DNA of 20,893 nt from an archaeon. GTDB taxonomy: Archaea > Iainarchaeota > Iainarchaeia > Iainarchaeales > CSSED10-239. Under the pieces are notes generated by a model. It was not told the DNA's origin, made no database searches, and worked only from the letters and a program-made list of their open reading frames with translations. How positions within the stretch are numbered: position 1 is the stretch's first letter; each line of letters begins with the position of its first letter. Where the stretch lies: NCBI GenBank assembly GCA_029557995.1, contig JAKQHQ010000017.1:1-20893 (forward strand). The letters are read 5' to 3'. The translations under genes were made by a program, and so were the position numbers. Positions 5,666-13,232 of the stretch are shown one piece after another.

Positions 5666-6265
5666 TCATTTAGCTTTACTAACACCAACAGTGCTGTGCT
5701 TCCTGCCTGTTGATCTTGTTTTCTGTCCCCTAACTCTTAGGCCCCACTGTAGTCGTAATCCCCTGTAGCTTTTTATTTTGCCCAATCTCAAAAGCTCCTT
5801 TCGCTCAACAAGCTTTAAGTCAGCCATTGTGTATTCCCCTTTACTTCCAGTCCTTTCCTTTGACCTATTTAATAGCCATGCTGGTGCGTGTTTATCCAAG
5901 TGTGCTATTATGCTTTCTATCTTTGTAACATCCTCATCTGATAACTGCCCTATCTTGCTTGTTGTCTTACCTGTTTCATCTAAGAAAATACCTTCAATCA
6001 CCTTGCTTGTACGCTTTCCAATACCATAAATCAAGTCAATCCCATCGGCTATGGACATATATCCTGGTATATCTCTGTTTGCAATCCTTACAATGTGCCG
6101 AAAGTCAGCACCCTCGCTAGTTGCATTAAACTGGCTTGGCTTTGGCTTTGGTTTAGCAAGCTTTAGCCTATCTGTTGTCTGCGTGGTTTTCTCTACTTTT
6201 ATGGTTTTACCGCCAACCTTCTCTTTTGGTGCATGAGTTTCTAACTTTGAATCACTTTTTGCCAT
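5666..6265 (-). CDS. rps13: 30S ribosomal protein uS13 with long N-terminal extension
   Basis: Head protein that forms the intersubunit bridge and contacts P-site tRNA. The core starts at about residue 54 with DFRHIVRIANRDIPG, then IYGIGKRTSKVI and, at the end, RSYRGLR-like KSYRGLRLQWGLRVRGQ and RSTGRKH. Before the core lie about 53 extra residues rich in Lys, Thr, Ser and Pro. The ATG at 6265 has GTGATT nearby and no start codon exists closer to the core, so the extension looks genuine. It follows eL14; truB, often found in this position in archaea, is absent. Confidence 0.95.
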   Translation of the reverse strand: MAKSDSKLETHAPKEKVGGKTIKVEKTTQTTDRLKLAKPKPKPSQFNATSEGADFRHIVRIANRDIPGYMSIADGIDLIYGIGKRTSKVIEGIFLDETGKTTSKIGQLSDEDVTKIESIIAHLDKHAPAWLLNRSKERTGSKGEYTMADLKLVERKELLRLGKIKSYRGLRLQWGLRVRGQKTRSTGRKHSTVGVSKAK

Positions 6266-6286
6266 ATAATCACATCTCTTTTAATT

Positions 6287-6445
6287 TCATTCCAATGGAA
6301 AAACGTGCATAATTCCTATCTTCTCATTCTTCCCATTACTCTTGTAATAGACAAACTTTGAATCAACACTATCTATCACAATTGTCTTTCCAAAATTACG
6401 CCCTTGCATTATAGTGCATTTCTTACCTTCTTTCAACAAACCCAT
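6287..6445 (-). CDS. rpl14e: 50S ribosomal protein eL14 (very short)
   Basis: A 52-residue gene read directly from the sequence. It begins MGLLKEGKKCTIMQGRNFGK and continues with TIVIDSVDSKFVYYK and IGIMHVFPLE. That is the KOW/SH3-like core of eL14: a GR.xGK turn, VVIDxVD, and the terminal HLxPLE-type motif. Family members in archaea are usually longer (roughly 75-100 residues), so only the minimal barrel remains. AGTGATT before the ATG overlaps the stop of eL34. Position between eL34 and uS13 is the standard place for eL14, which strengthens the call. Confidence 0.85.
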   Translation of the reverse strand: MGLLKEGKKCTIMQGRNFGKTIVIDSVDSKFVYYKSNGKNEKIGIMHVFPLE

Positions 6446-6451
6446 AACCAA

Positions 6452-6793
6452 TCACTCTATCCTTTTCATAATCATCTTAACGTATTTTGCATACCTTAAA
6501 TCCAGGTTTTTCTCAGATATAATATTGTGTTTAAACATAACTGCTTCTTGATAAGCAATCTTTCTACAATCTGGGCACAGCATACTTGACAATAGGTTTT
6601 CTGGTCTTCTTTGTGTCTTATTTAGTTTCTTCACCTCAAATGCTCGCTTTCCATGTGGCATGCCGTGTAATGCTGTTTTACATATCGCACATTTATGTGT
6701 GCCTGTTTTTTTCTTGACAACAACCCTTCTCTGTCTTGCACCAGGAGTCCTAATAACCTTGTGCTTCTTGAATCTTTCATTTGGATTTGGCAT
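6452..6793 (-). CDS. rpl34e: 50S ribosomal protein eL34
   Basis: A 113-residue zinc-binding protein of the large subunit. The start resembles the family: KVIRTPGARQRRVVVKKK, then a zinc ribbon with Cys35 and Cys38 (CAIC) and Cys73 and Cys76 (CPDC), and LHGMPHGKRAFEVKKL between. The CGGTGA site spaced seven bases from the ATG and a TATA-like box upstream suggest it heads its own transcript. The archaeal neighbour cmk, often located after eL34, is absent and eL14 follows at once. Confidence 0.93.
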   Translation of the reverse strand: MPNPNERFKKHKVIRTPGARQRRVVVKKKTGTHKCAICKTALHGMPHGKRAFEVKKLNKTQRRPENLLSSMLCPDCRKIAYQEAVMFKHNIISEKNLDLRYAKYVKMIMKRIE

Positions 6794-6823
6794 GTTTTTT
6801 CACCGAATATATAATATATGTGT

Positions 6824-6838
6824 AAATTTATTTATAAA
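6824..6838 (-). promoter_or_regulatory. TATA-like box of the eL34-uS11-rpoD run
   Basis: On the minus strand TTTATAAATAAATTT lies about 38 bp before the eL34 ATG, in the 49 bp between the EMC3-like gene and eL34, one of the few spacers in the cluster large enough for a promoter. Initiation near 6806 would leave a leader holding the CGGTGA ribosome-binding site. Confidence 0.45.
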
Positions 6839-6842
6839 TGAA

Positions 6843-7322
6843 TTATTTTGGCTTGTAATCTGCTGGAACATAGTCAGCATAGTTTTTTTCAAACAACTTA
6901 TCATAAACTGCATTAACCAATATTGAAAGTATAAATGTAAATAAAAAAAATGTCCAAAAGCCATGCAAGTCAAAGCTCCATGGAAAAGTCATAACTATGT
7001 ATTTATGCGCTCCATAAAACTTATTGACAATATAAAGGAATGGCAATGCTAAAAGCATCATTGGCAGCATTGTCTTGAACATTGACTTGAATTGCCTTGA
7101 CATAAGGGAAAAGGCCTCCTTCTGCTTTTCCTGGACTGCCACGTAGTCGTTCTTTGCCATCAGCTGTTTCATTTCTGCTTGAATCTCCTTGTTTCTTCTC
7201 TTTACAAAAAAATATTCTTTTGGATTTGAGAGAAAATGCTGGATTAATCTGTTTATAACAACGAAAACTATCGCTATCAATATCAAGTCCAACCAATAAT
7301 TACCTGTAACTGGAACATTCAT
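6843..7322 (-). CDS. EMC3/TMCO1-like (DUF106) membrane insertase of the Oxa1 superfamily
   Basis: A 159-residue membrane protein with hydrophobic segments at about 9-28, 84-101 and 117-138. Between the first two is a charged helical hairpin (about 36-75, with RRNKEIQAEMKQLMAKND) typical of archaeal DUF106 proteins, which belong with Oxa1/YidC/EMC3/TMCO1 insertases that help insert membrane proteins. The link to SecY is direct: the ribosome-binding site lies across the secY stop, and DUF106 genes follow secY in many archaea, often with adk between. adk is absent here. Client proteins are not known. Confidence 0.9.
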   Translation of the reverse strand: MNVPVTGNYWLDLILIAIVFVVINRLIQHFLSNPKEYFFVKRRNKEIQAEMKQLMAKNDYVAVQEKQKEAFSLMSRQFKSMFKTMLPMMLLALPFLYIVNKFYGAHKYIVMTFPWSFDLHGFWTFFLFTFILSILVNAVYDKLFEKNYADYVPADYKPK

Positions 7323-7326
7323 ATTC

Positions 7327-8661
7327 TCACTTACCTAACATCTGCTTTAAGAAATTACCTGATTCAAATAACTGGTCTTTAGCCAACTGCTCGTAAAATC
7401 TGTAGATTATGCCAACAGTCAACAAAATCCCTGTGCCTGTGCCTATTGCGCCAGTAATGTCCGCTAGGACTGCAAGCAGGGCAACTACAATTGAGCCAAG
7501 CGTAACTATTGTTGGGATGTATCTGTTAAGCACATTCACTAACACCCTTTCGTCTCTTCTAAACCCAGGTATTGACATGCCAGAACTCTGCAATTGACTT
7601 GCAATGTTTTCCGAGCCCTGCCCACCAACCTCAACCCAAAACTTTCCAAAGATTACACAAATAATAACAAAAACAACAGTATACCCTAATGCCTGCAAAA
7701 TCATCCCACCTGTTGCTACGCCCAATATTATGTTTTGTAGCAACTCATAGGGGGCTGTCAGGAAATTTGAGATAGGTATAAGCACATTAGCTACTGCTGT
7801 GTTTTTTAAAACCATGGCAAACAGAGAAACATTTGCAAATAATGTTGTTGCCAAAATAACAGGCATGTTTGAAACATACATCAACTTTACTGGGAAGTTA
7901 GCACCCATCCCGCTTCTACCAACTGTAAGCGGAATATTGACATGCACGCTTTCTACATAAACAACCAACAAAAAGACAGCTATCGTGAAAATGATTGGTA
8001 GCAAGACAGATGATAGCAACTCGGTAGTTGCACCTGACGCTATAAGGGATATCCCTTGGAACAAAAGCCCACCTGTGTAGCCCTGTGAAGCTATTGGAAA
8101 ACTAAAGATCCTCCAGATAATTGTCTGACAAACTCCTGCAGCAATGAATAGCCCAATGCCTGAGCCAATGCCATATTTCGTGACAACTTCATCTAAATAC
8201 ATAACAATTATTGCACCGAAAAATACCTGTAAAACCACAAGCCAAAACATACCTGGCAATGGCACAAGTAAATTAAATTTCACATAGATGACTGCCTGAA
8301 CAAGCGACAAGACGATTGTCAATAGCTTTTGGGAGCCAGTAAATTTTGCTCTGTCAGCTGGATTTGAAAAATCAAAGTTTAGTATCTTTACGCCTGCGAG
8401 CAATTGTAGGATTATGGAAGCTAAAACAATTGGACCGATACCAAGGGTTATTATTGTACCCATGTCGCTAGCTAGAATTGTCTGGTAGAATCCAAGTGTT
8501 GCTGTCCTCTGCGGATCAAGCCCAATAAGGCTTACTGTACCAAGCAAAAAATAGATTACAAGTATAATTAAAGTCCAAAGTAGTTTTTGCCTTGTACTTG
8601 GCACTTTTTCTGGGTCCTTAACCGAAGGCAATACCCGTAAAAGGTTATCATAAAAACTCAT
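7327..8661 (-). CDS. secY: Protein translocase subunit SecY (Sec61 alpha)
   Basis: Channel subunit of the Sec translocon. The 444-residue protein has ten predicted transmembrane helices, roughly at 26-46, 70-91, 114-130, 137-156, 168-187, 216-237, 259-283, 320-341, 381-400 and 406-424. Conserved features are the plug region after TM1, TKYGIGSGIGLFIAAGV before TM5, VNIPLTVGRSG before TM7, and SGMSIPGFRRDERV ahead of TM9, the cytosolic loop contacting the ribosome. The start ATG overlaps the uL15 stop by four bases. It follows uL15 as in both bacterial and archaeal spc operons. Confidence 0.98.
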   Translation of the reverse strand: MSFYDNLLRVLPSVKDPEKVPSTRQKLLWTLIILVIYFLLGTVSLIGLDPQRTATLGFYQTILASDMGTIITLGIGPIVLASIILQLLAGVKILNFDFSNPADRAKFTGSQKLLTIVLSLVQAVIYVKFNLLVPLPGMFWLVVLQVFFGAIIVMYLDEVVTKYGIGSGIGLFIAAGVCQTIIWRIFSFPIASQGYTGGLLFQGISLIASGATTELLSSVLLPIIFTIAVFLLVVYVESVHVNIPLTVGRSGMGANFPVKLMYVSNMPVILATTLFANVSLFAMVLKNTAVANVLIPISNFLTAPYELLQNIILGVATGGMILQALGYTVVFVIICVIFGKFWVEVGGQGSENIASQLQSSGMSIPGFRRDERVLVNVLNRYIPTIVTLGSIVVALLAVLADITGAIGTGTGILLTVGIIYRFYEQLAKDQLFESGNFLKQMLGK

Positions 8662-9026
8662 TCAAGCCTTCCCCCTGCTTTTTCCACCTTTTGTTTTGCA
8701 ACTGCTGTGACTCTTGCATTCTTAATCACTACTGGCTTAGATAATTGCCCCTTACCAAGTAGCTTGTCGTAACCAAGCTCTTTTAGGTCAATCTCCTTCT
8801 TGTCTTTTATAAGCCCAGAAAGTGTTTCAAGAGTTATGGACTTACATTTTCTCTTTGGTTTAAGGTTAATCCTTGTCCCGAAATCAACATAATATTTTGT
8901 GAACTTGTGCTTCGTAGAGCCTGCCCTACCCTTCCCACCAGTACATCCAGAGCCCCTGGCATTCTTTGTGTTGCCATGCCCATGGGTTCTTTTCCCTCTT
9001 AACCTATCAACTTTTGTTCTGCCCAT
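8658..9026 (-). CDS. rpl15: 50S ribosomal protein uL15
   Basis: A 122-residue large-subunit protein with the archaeal N terminus RGKRTHGHGNTKNARGSG and GGKGRAGSTKHKFTKYY, then the conserved linker and a C-terminal LSKPVVIKNARVTAVAKQKVEKAGG that matches the L15/L18e domain end. It is somewhat shorter than the usual archaeal uL15 (about 140-150 residues), with the shortening in the middle. It lies between uL30 and secY with almost no spacing and overlaps secY. Confidence 0.95.
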   Translation of the reverse strand: MGRTKVDRLRGKRTHGHGNTKNARGSGCTGGKGRAGSTKHKFTKYYVDFGTRINLKPKRKCKSITLETLSGLIKDKKEIDLKELGYDKLLGKGQLSKPVVIKNARVTAVAKQKVEKAGGRLE

Positions 9027-9027
9027 A

Positions 9028-9492
9028 TCAAATCATTCTTAAAAGCAATTTATTTATGTGGTCCGCCCTGTAGCCAAGTACACCGCCTTCTTTAAAGGTC
9101 TTTTTTATGCCTTCCCTATCATAGCCCTTGGTTGGTGGCTTTAGCCGGAACACTGGCTTTAGATTAATGTCATTAATCTTCTGCTTGCCTGAAAGTATTT
9201 CATCAACAAGCTTATCTATCTTCTTTTCATCAGTGTATTGTGTTTTAAATTTGACTAGCTTACCTTTGTCTGTATAGACATAGCCCCTTTTTAGAAGCAA
9301 TTTTTTAAATGTGCCTTTCGTGATTTCGCCATAGGTTACCATGTTCCTTACTTTAAAAAGCATGCCCTTCAATTTCTCATCTTCTGGGTAAAGCACGCAA
9401 TGGTTTACCCTTGTAAGCCTTAATAGCTTAAGCGTGTACTCAATATCTTTATTTACCTTTACAGGACTCCTTACTCTCACTATCGCAAACAT
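9028..9492 (-). CDS. rpl30: 50S ribosomal protein uL30
   Basis: A 154-residue uL30 with the long archaeal/eukaryotic C-terminal extension. MFAIVRVRSPVKVNKDIEYTL opens the ferredoxin-like fold, then RLTRVNHCVLYPED, MVTYGEITKGTFKKLLLKRGY and the C-terminal FRLKPPTKGYDREGIKK segment. GGGTAAT before the ATG is formed from the last codons and stop of uS5, so translation is probably coupled. Confidence 0.96.
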   Translation of the reverse strand: MFAIVRVRSPVKVNKDIEYTLKLLRLTRVNHCVLYPEDEKLKGMLFKVRNMVTYGEITKGTFKKLLLKRGYVYTDKGKLVKFKTQYTDEKKIDKLVDEILSGKQKINDINLKPVFRLKPPTKGYDREGIKKTFKEGGVLGYRADHINKLLLRMI

Positions 9493-9494
9493 AT

Positions 9495-10223
9495 TTAATT
9501 ACCCTTGTTTTCTTCTGTAGCCTTAACAGCCATGACATCATCTGCCTCAATATCTCTTGACTTAAGTTCAGAGATTTTGTATAAGGCATCAACAGTCGCC
9601 CTCACAAAGTTCAGCTTAGTGTCAGTTGCGCCTCTGGTATTTGACCAAATGTCCTTGATACCAGCAAGTGCAAGCACTGGCTTGATTGTGTCACTCACAG
9701 CTAGCCCTATCCCGTTTGGAGCAGGTAGCAACTCCACTCTCAGGGAGGCACACTTACCAACTATCTTATAGGGTATGGAATGCTGCTTTGAGCAATTACA
9801 TTCCCAAGAACCACAACCTCTCCTAATTGGGACAAGGTTTAATTTCGCATCTTTTATAGCCTTTTGCTGTGCCTCTATTCGCTCTATGTTCTTTCCTGTG
9901 CCAACGCCTATGTGCCCATTACTGTCGCCAACAATCACTGACACCCTAAATGAAAAATGCCTTCCAGCCCTTGTAACCCTTGCTGTCTTCTTGACATCAA
10001 TCACTTTCATCTGCAAGTCAGGTATGAAAAAATCAATAATCTCTGGCTCCATTATCCTTTTGCCAAACTTAAACACCTCATCAAGAGATGAGATTTCTCC
10101 TGCCTTCACTCTTTTGCCAAGCTCTGTCTTTGGTTGCCACTGGTCTTTATCAAAGAGCTTCTCTTTTTCTCTTTCTCTTCTTCTTGGGTTGCCCCTATTA
10201 TCCCTTACCCTAAACGCACACAT
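9495..10223 (-). CDS. rps5: 30S ribosomal protein uS5
   Basis: A 242-residue uS5 of the archaeal type, involved in decoding fidelity and mRNA unwinding at the entry channel. The double-stranded RNA-binding part contains VTRAGRHFSFRVSVIVGD and GHIGVGTGK. The archaeal segment RRGCGSWECNC with HSIPYKIVGK follows, and VELLPAPNGIGL and GIKDIWSNTRG mark the C-terminal domain. The charged N-terminal extension is normal in archaea. GTGATT before the ATG overlaps the uL18 stop. Confidence 0.97.
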   Translation of the reverse strand: MCAFRVRDNRGNPRRREREKEKLFDKDQWQPKTELGKRVKAGEISSLDEVFKFGKRIMEPEIIDFFIPDLQMKVIDVKKTARVTRAGRHFSFRVSVIVGDSNGHIGVGTGKNIERIEAQQKAIKDAKLNLVPIRRGCGSWECNCSKQHSIPYKIVGKCASLRVELLPAPNGIGLAVSDTIKPVLALAGIKDIWSNTRGATDTKLNFVRATVDALYKISELKSRDIEADDVMAVKATEENKGN

Positions 10224-10230
10224 AAAGCAA

Positions 10231-10743
10231 TCACATCTTTAATATCTTTTCCTTGACCTCATTAAATTCCTTGCCAATTGGTTTTTTTAAATACCCAGAA
10301 ATAACCTTCCCCTCAATCCTATCCTGCCTTGGAAATGCCTTCTCATTATGTGGACAATCAAGCCCGCCATCAACTAACGCCTTTAAACCAGCAAACACCT
10401 TATTCTTGGATTTGTAGTTCCTTGCACCCAAATCCAACACAACTTCCTTTATCCCAGCTTTCTTTGCCTTCTTGGAAAGAAGCAAGGCAGTAAGATAGAC
10501 TGCTGGTGTGTTTTTCAGGCAATTGGTATAGCCAAGACCCAAAAGCTCCTTAGAGTTGGCTGAGACAATTGTCTTATCACCGGCTTTGTCATACCTAACC
10601 ACTTGTGCAGTTACATATTTGTTTGATATTCTCAAGACCACTCTGTCCTTCTTTGATTTAAGTATATTCAATCTTTTTTTATAATCTGTACTTTGCTTAA
10701 TTCTTCTCTTGAACTTTGTTTTGTAGGTTGGACCTGAAGTCAT
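10231..10743 (-). CDS. rpl18: 50S ribosomal protein uL18
   Basis: A 5S rRNA-binding protein of 170 residues. Matches to archaeal uL18 are GPTYKTKFKRRIKQSTDYKK at the N terminus, VVLRISNKYVTAQVV, GYTNCLKNTPAVYLTALLL and LDLGARNYKSKNKVFAGLK followed by DGGLDCPHN. Its ATG overlaps the eL19 stop by four bases, and GGTGA of its ribosome-binding site lies inside the last eL19 codons. Confidence 0.97.
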   Translation of the reverse strand: MTSGPTYKTKFKRRIKQSTDYKKRLNILKSKKDRVVLRISNKYVTAQVVRYDKAGDKTIVSANSKELLGLGYTNCLKNTPAVYLTALLLSKKAKKAGIKEVVLDLGARNYKSKNKVFAGLKALVDGGLDCPHNEKAFPRQDRIEGKVISGYLKKPIGKEFNEVKEKILKM

Positions 10744-11189
10744 TTATTTTCACCATTGATATATTCTTCTAACTGCTTTTTCCCCCTAAAGTAGTTTCTA
10801 TTAACCATAAGATAAACCTTGCTGTATGACTTGCCATTAAGCTTGTCTTCCTTCCTTAGCTCCTTTAATCTCTTTCTTAGCCCCCTAATCTTCTTGTTGT
10901 ATGCGTTTTCCTTGTTTCTTGCAGCTGGGGTGCCTTTCCTCTTGCCTGGACCCCTCATCCTTTTTTGCTTTTTCTTTTTAAGAAGCACCCTTGCTCTACC
11001 TCTTGACTGCCCAGTGTTCTGCTTCTTTTGGATTACCCCTTTGGATAGGATATCCCTGACGTCCTGCCTTGTTATTGCCTTGTCAACAAACTCTTTGTTG
11101 TCTTCATAGCTCTTCTTGTCAATAACTAGCTTGTGCTTGCTTGTTTTAAGTATCTCGCCTGAAATTTCCTTTAATTTATTTAGTTTCAT
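10740..11189 (-). CDS. rpl19e: 50S ribosomal protein eL19
   Basis: A 149-residue, extremely basic, mostly helical protein of the large subunit. The family hallmark KRKGTPAARNKENAY and the helical SRGRARVLLKKKKQKRMRGPG region are present, preceded by AITRQDVRDILSKGVI and followed by RGLRKRLKELRK and VYLMVNRNYFRGKKQL. GGTAAT before the ATG is the ribosome-binding site. It sits between eL32 and uL18, the standard archaeal order. Confidence 0.97.
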   Translation of the reverse strand: MKLNKLKEISGEILKTSKHKLVIDKKSYEDNKEFVDKAITRQDVRDILSKGVIQKKQNTGQSRGRARVLLKKKKQKRMRGPGKRKGTPAARNKENAYNKKIRGLRKRLKELRKEDKLNGKSYSKVYLMVNRNYFRGKKQLEEYINGENK

Positions 11190-11210
11190 AATATTACCAA
11201 TTACACCAAT

Positions 11211-11555
11211 TTAATTGATTATCTTTAGACCTTTTTCCTTAGCAATGCTTCGCAATTCTTGCCTTTTCTTCTTGCCTATCGTCCCGCTAAACCTTACTGC
11301 AAGACCCTTGTCTTCAAGCCTCAAAAGCTCGGTTTTGGAGCTTATTAAAACCTCTTTTGCGCCTGATGGATGCAAGCCCTTTGCATCTGACTTATGCCCA
11401 TAGCCAATCTTTGGCTGGGGGCCTTTCTTTACAGACATATGCCTATCAATGCCCTGTGGGTATCTCCATTTCTGGACCTTCCTATTCCTCTTTGTTCTCC
11501 GAAGAGTCAATGGGAAATGCCCTCTGAAATTAGGTCTATCATTACTCATAATCAT
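11211..11555 (-). CDS. rpl32e: 50S ribosomal protein eL32
   Basis: A 114-residue eL32. [19 protein letters not shown], then [21 protein letters not shown] and [21 protein letters not shown] match the family almost continuously. The short N terminus lacks the long extension seen in some archaea. The ATG at 11555 overlaps the uL6 stop; a second ATG at 11549 (starting MSNDRPNF) is equally possible, as it has TGATT directly before it. Confidence 0.95.
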   Translation of the reverse strand: MIMSNDRPNFRGHFPLTLRRTKRNRKVQKWRYPQGIDRHMSVKKGPQPKIGYGHKSDAKGLHPSGAKEVLISSKTELLRLEDKGLAVRFSGTIGKKKRQELRSIAKEKGLKIIN

Positions 11556-12106
11556 TCCTGCTTTGCCTTCTCAACTATATAACAGCCATCATCAAATATC
11601 CTAAAGTCCTTGCCAACAACCCTTGTAGCTTTCTCAATGCTTCCTGCTGTCTGACCTGTCTTGTATTTGTCAATACCTTTAACAAAAATTTCTTTACCCT
11701 TAACCTCTACTTTGCAGCCAGTTAGGATTTTTGCTCTTCTTGGCTTTTTCTCGCCAAGGAAATTTGAGATAACTGCCTCATCACCCTCAACTTTTACAGT
11801 TATTGGAAAGTGAGAATAGACTATTGCAAGCTTGTAGACGTATTCCTTGTCAAAGCCCTTAATCGCGTTTGCTATATGCTTTTCTGTGCTATTTAAGACC
11901 GCCTTGTATGTTTTTTTAGTGGCTTTTGGAATCAACTCTATCGCGTTTCCATCTTTTTTAAGTGTCAAGTAAACTGGGTTGTATTTGATATCTATTTTTT
12001 TACCATTTTTCTCAAGTGTAACTGTATTTGTGCAAATCTCACATTTGATGCCTGCCCCCAACTCAATCTTTGTTGCTTTGCTATCCATTTTTGTTTTGTT
12101 GTTCAT
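11552..12106 (-). CDS. rpl6: 50S ribosomal protein uL6
   Basis: Two-domain large-subunit protein near the factor-binding site. The first domain carries [17 protein letters not shown]; the second starts near [18 protein letters not shown], a conserved uL6 motif, and continues through [15 protein letters not shown] and a [13 protein letters not shown] segment. I start at the ATG at 12106 (184 residues), which has GTGATTGCTT upstream; an in-frame TTG at 12112 lies inside that site. CxxC at residues 22 and 25 is an unusual detail without clear meaning. Confidence 0.96.
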   Translation of the reverse strand: MNNKTKMDSKATKIELGAGIKCEICTNTVTLEKNGKKIDIKYNPVYLTLKKDGNAIELIPKATKKTYKAVLNSTEKHIANAIKGFDKEYVYKLAIVYSHFPITVKVEGDEAVISNFLGEKKPRRAKILTGCKVEVKGKEIFVKGIDKYKTGQTAGSIEKATRVVGKDFRIFDDGCYIVEKAKQE

Positions 12107-12120
12107 AAGCAATCACACAT

Positions 12121-12510
12121 TTAATAAATATAACCTATTATCCTTCCGCCAAGCCCTTTTTCCTTGGCTGTCCTGTGGGACATCATGCCATCTGTGGTAC
12201 TAACTAACAGGGTGCCAACATCCCTAGATACAAGATAGGACTTCTCAAACTTCTCATAGTCCTGCTTTTTTACAGGATATCTTGGCTTGACCGCCTTGCA
12301 TTTGTTTATCCTGCCACACAAATACACAACAATCTGCTTGACAGGCTTCTTGTCAACCACCTTGTACTGCTTAATGTACCCCTCTTTTTTCAAAAGCATT
12401 ATGGTGCTTTCAAGGAACTTAGAATAGTTCAGGGTACAAGTCTGTTTAGAAGCCATCTCTGCATTGTTCAGATTATTTAATGCATTTGCTATCGGATCAT
12501 TCAAGCTCAT
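12121..12510 (-). CDS. rps8: 30S ribosomal protein uS8
   Basis: A 129-residue 16S-binding assembly protein. It opens with NDPIANALNNLNNAEMASK, a typical archaeal uS8 start, then IMLLKKEGYIKQY, a central CKAVKPRYPVKK segment, and the C-terminal signature GTLLVSTTDGMMSHRTAKEK with GLGGRIIGYIY at the very end. GGGTGAAAATTA before the ATG is a clear ribosome-binding site. Confidence 0.97.
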   Translation of the reverse strand: MSLNDPIANALNNLNNAEMASKQTCTLNYSKFLESTIMLLKKEGYIKQYKVVDKKPVKQIVVYLCGRINKCKAVKPRYPVKKQDYEKFEKSYLVSRDVGTLLVSTTDGMMSHRTAKEKGLGGRIIGYIY

Positions 12511-12531
12511 TAATTTTCACCCAAAATAAAC

Positions 12532-12708
12532 TTAATCAAACTTCTTAAAGCCCAGCTTTTCTGCATAGTCCTTGAAACACCTTCTGCAGATATAAAGATT
12601 ATATTTCCTTATGAGCCCTTTCTGTGTCCCACAAAATCTGCATTTTCTGGCTCTTTTCAATTCCTTGCTTGTCTTGCTTAGATTCTTAGAATTCTCATTT
12701 GCGTTCAT
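12532..12708 (-). CDS. rps14: 30S ribosomal protein uS14 (zinc-binding type)
   Basis: A 58-residue gene read directly from the sequence between uL5 and uS8. Its four cysteines 23, 26, 41 and 44 (RKCRFCG and YICRRCF) make the zinc ribbon of the uS14/S29 family, and KGLIRKYNLYICRRCFKDYA plus the end KLGFKKFD match archaeal uS14. The ATG at 12708 overlaps the uL5 TGA by four bases. The weak GTGGTTGA site lies inside the end of uL5. Size and position are as expected. Confidence 0.96.
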   Translation of the reverse strand: MNANENSKNLSKTSKELKRARKCRFCGTQKGLIRKYNLYICRRCFKDYAEKLGFKKFD

Positions 12709-13220
12709 TCAACCACTGCTTTCAATTTTTCTTGTGCAAACTTAATTGCCTCGTCTTTGGAGATCTTGTGTTTTTTGCCAACCCTTGAGATATTGTATTT
12801 CCTCAACTTCACTCTGTTGCCCTTTCTCCCTAGCACCACGCAGACATCAAAGCCCCTTATGCCGAGGTTTGGATCGTACTTAATTCCTGGTACATCAAGG
12901 TACTCTTTAATACCGTAGGAAAATATCCCATCATTTGTAAAGGAGGCTTTTGGGATCTTGTTGTCCCTTGCCTTTAAGGTTAAAGCAATGAAATCCAAGG
13001 CGTCTTTTCCTCTTAGCGTTGTCTTGCAACCGATTGGCAGGCCTGGCCTTATCCCCCAAGTTGGCAGTTTGACTTTTGCAACTGTCTTGACTGCTTTTTT
13101 CTTTGTCACAAGCTCAAGAATCTTTATACCTTTTTCAAGCTCTTCACCTGCCTCGCCAACGCCTATGTTCACTACTACCTTGTCAACATAGATCTCTCTC
13201 ATTGGGTTTTCTGCATTCAT
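12705..13220 (-). CDS. rpl5: 50S ribosomal protein uL5
   Basis: A 5S rRNA- and P-site-tRNA-contacting protein, 171 residues. Typical segments are NPMREIYVDKVVVNIGVGEAG at the start, VKLPTWGIRPGLPIGCKTTLR, FTNDGIFSYGIKEY and PGIKYDPNLGIRGFDVCVVL. GCGTGAATAGAT before the ATG is the ribosome-binding site. The stop overlaps the start of uS14, the conserved order being eS4-uL5-uS14. Confidence 0.97.
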   Translation of the reverse strand: MNAENPMREIYVDKVVVNIGVGEAGEELEKGIKILELVTKKKAVKTVAKVKLPTWGIRPGLPIGCKTTLRGKDALDFIALTLKARDNKIPKASFTNDGIFSYGIKEYLDVPGIKYDPNLGIRGFDVCVVLGRKGNRVKLRKYNISRVGKKHKISKDEAIKFAQEKLKAVVE

Positions 13221-13232
13221 ATCTATTCACGC

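Noticed and set aside
9775..10242. Plus-strand 155-codon frame opposite uS5
   Set aside because: Antisense shadow of a strongly conserved gene; no ribosome-binding site or family resemblance.
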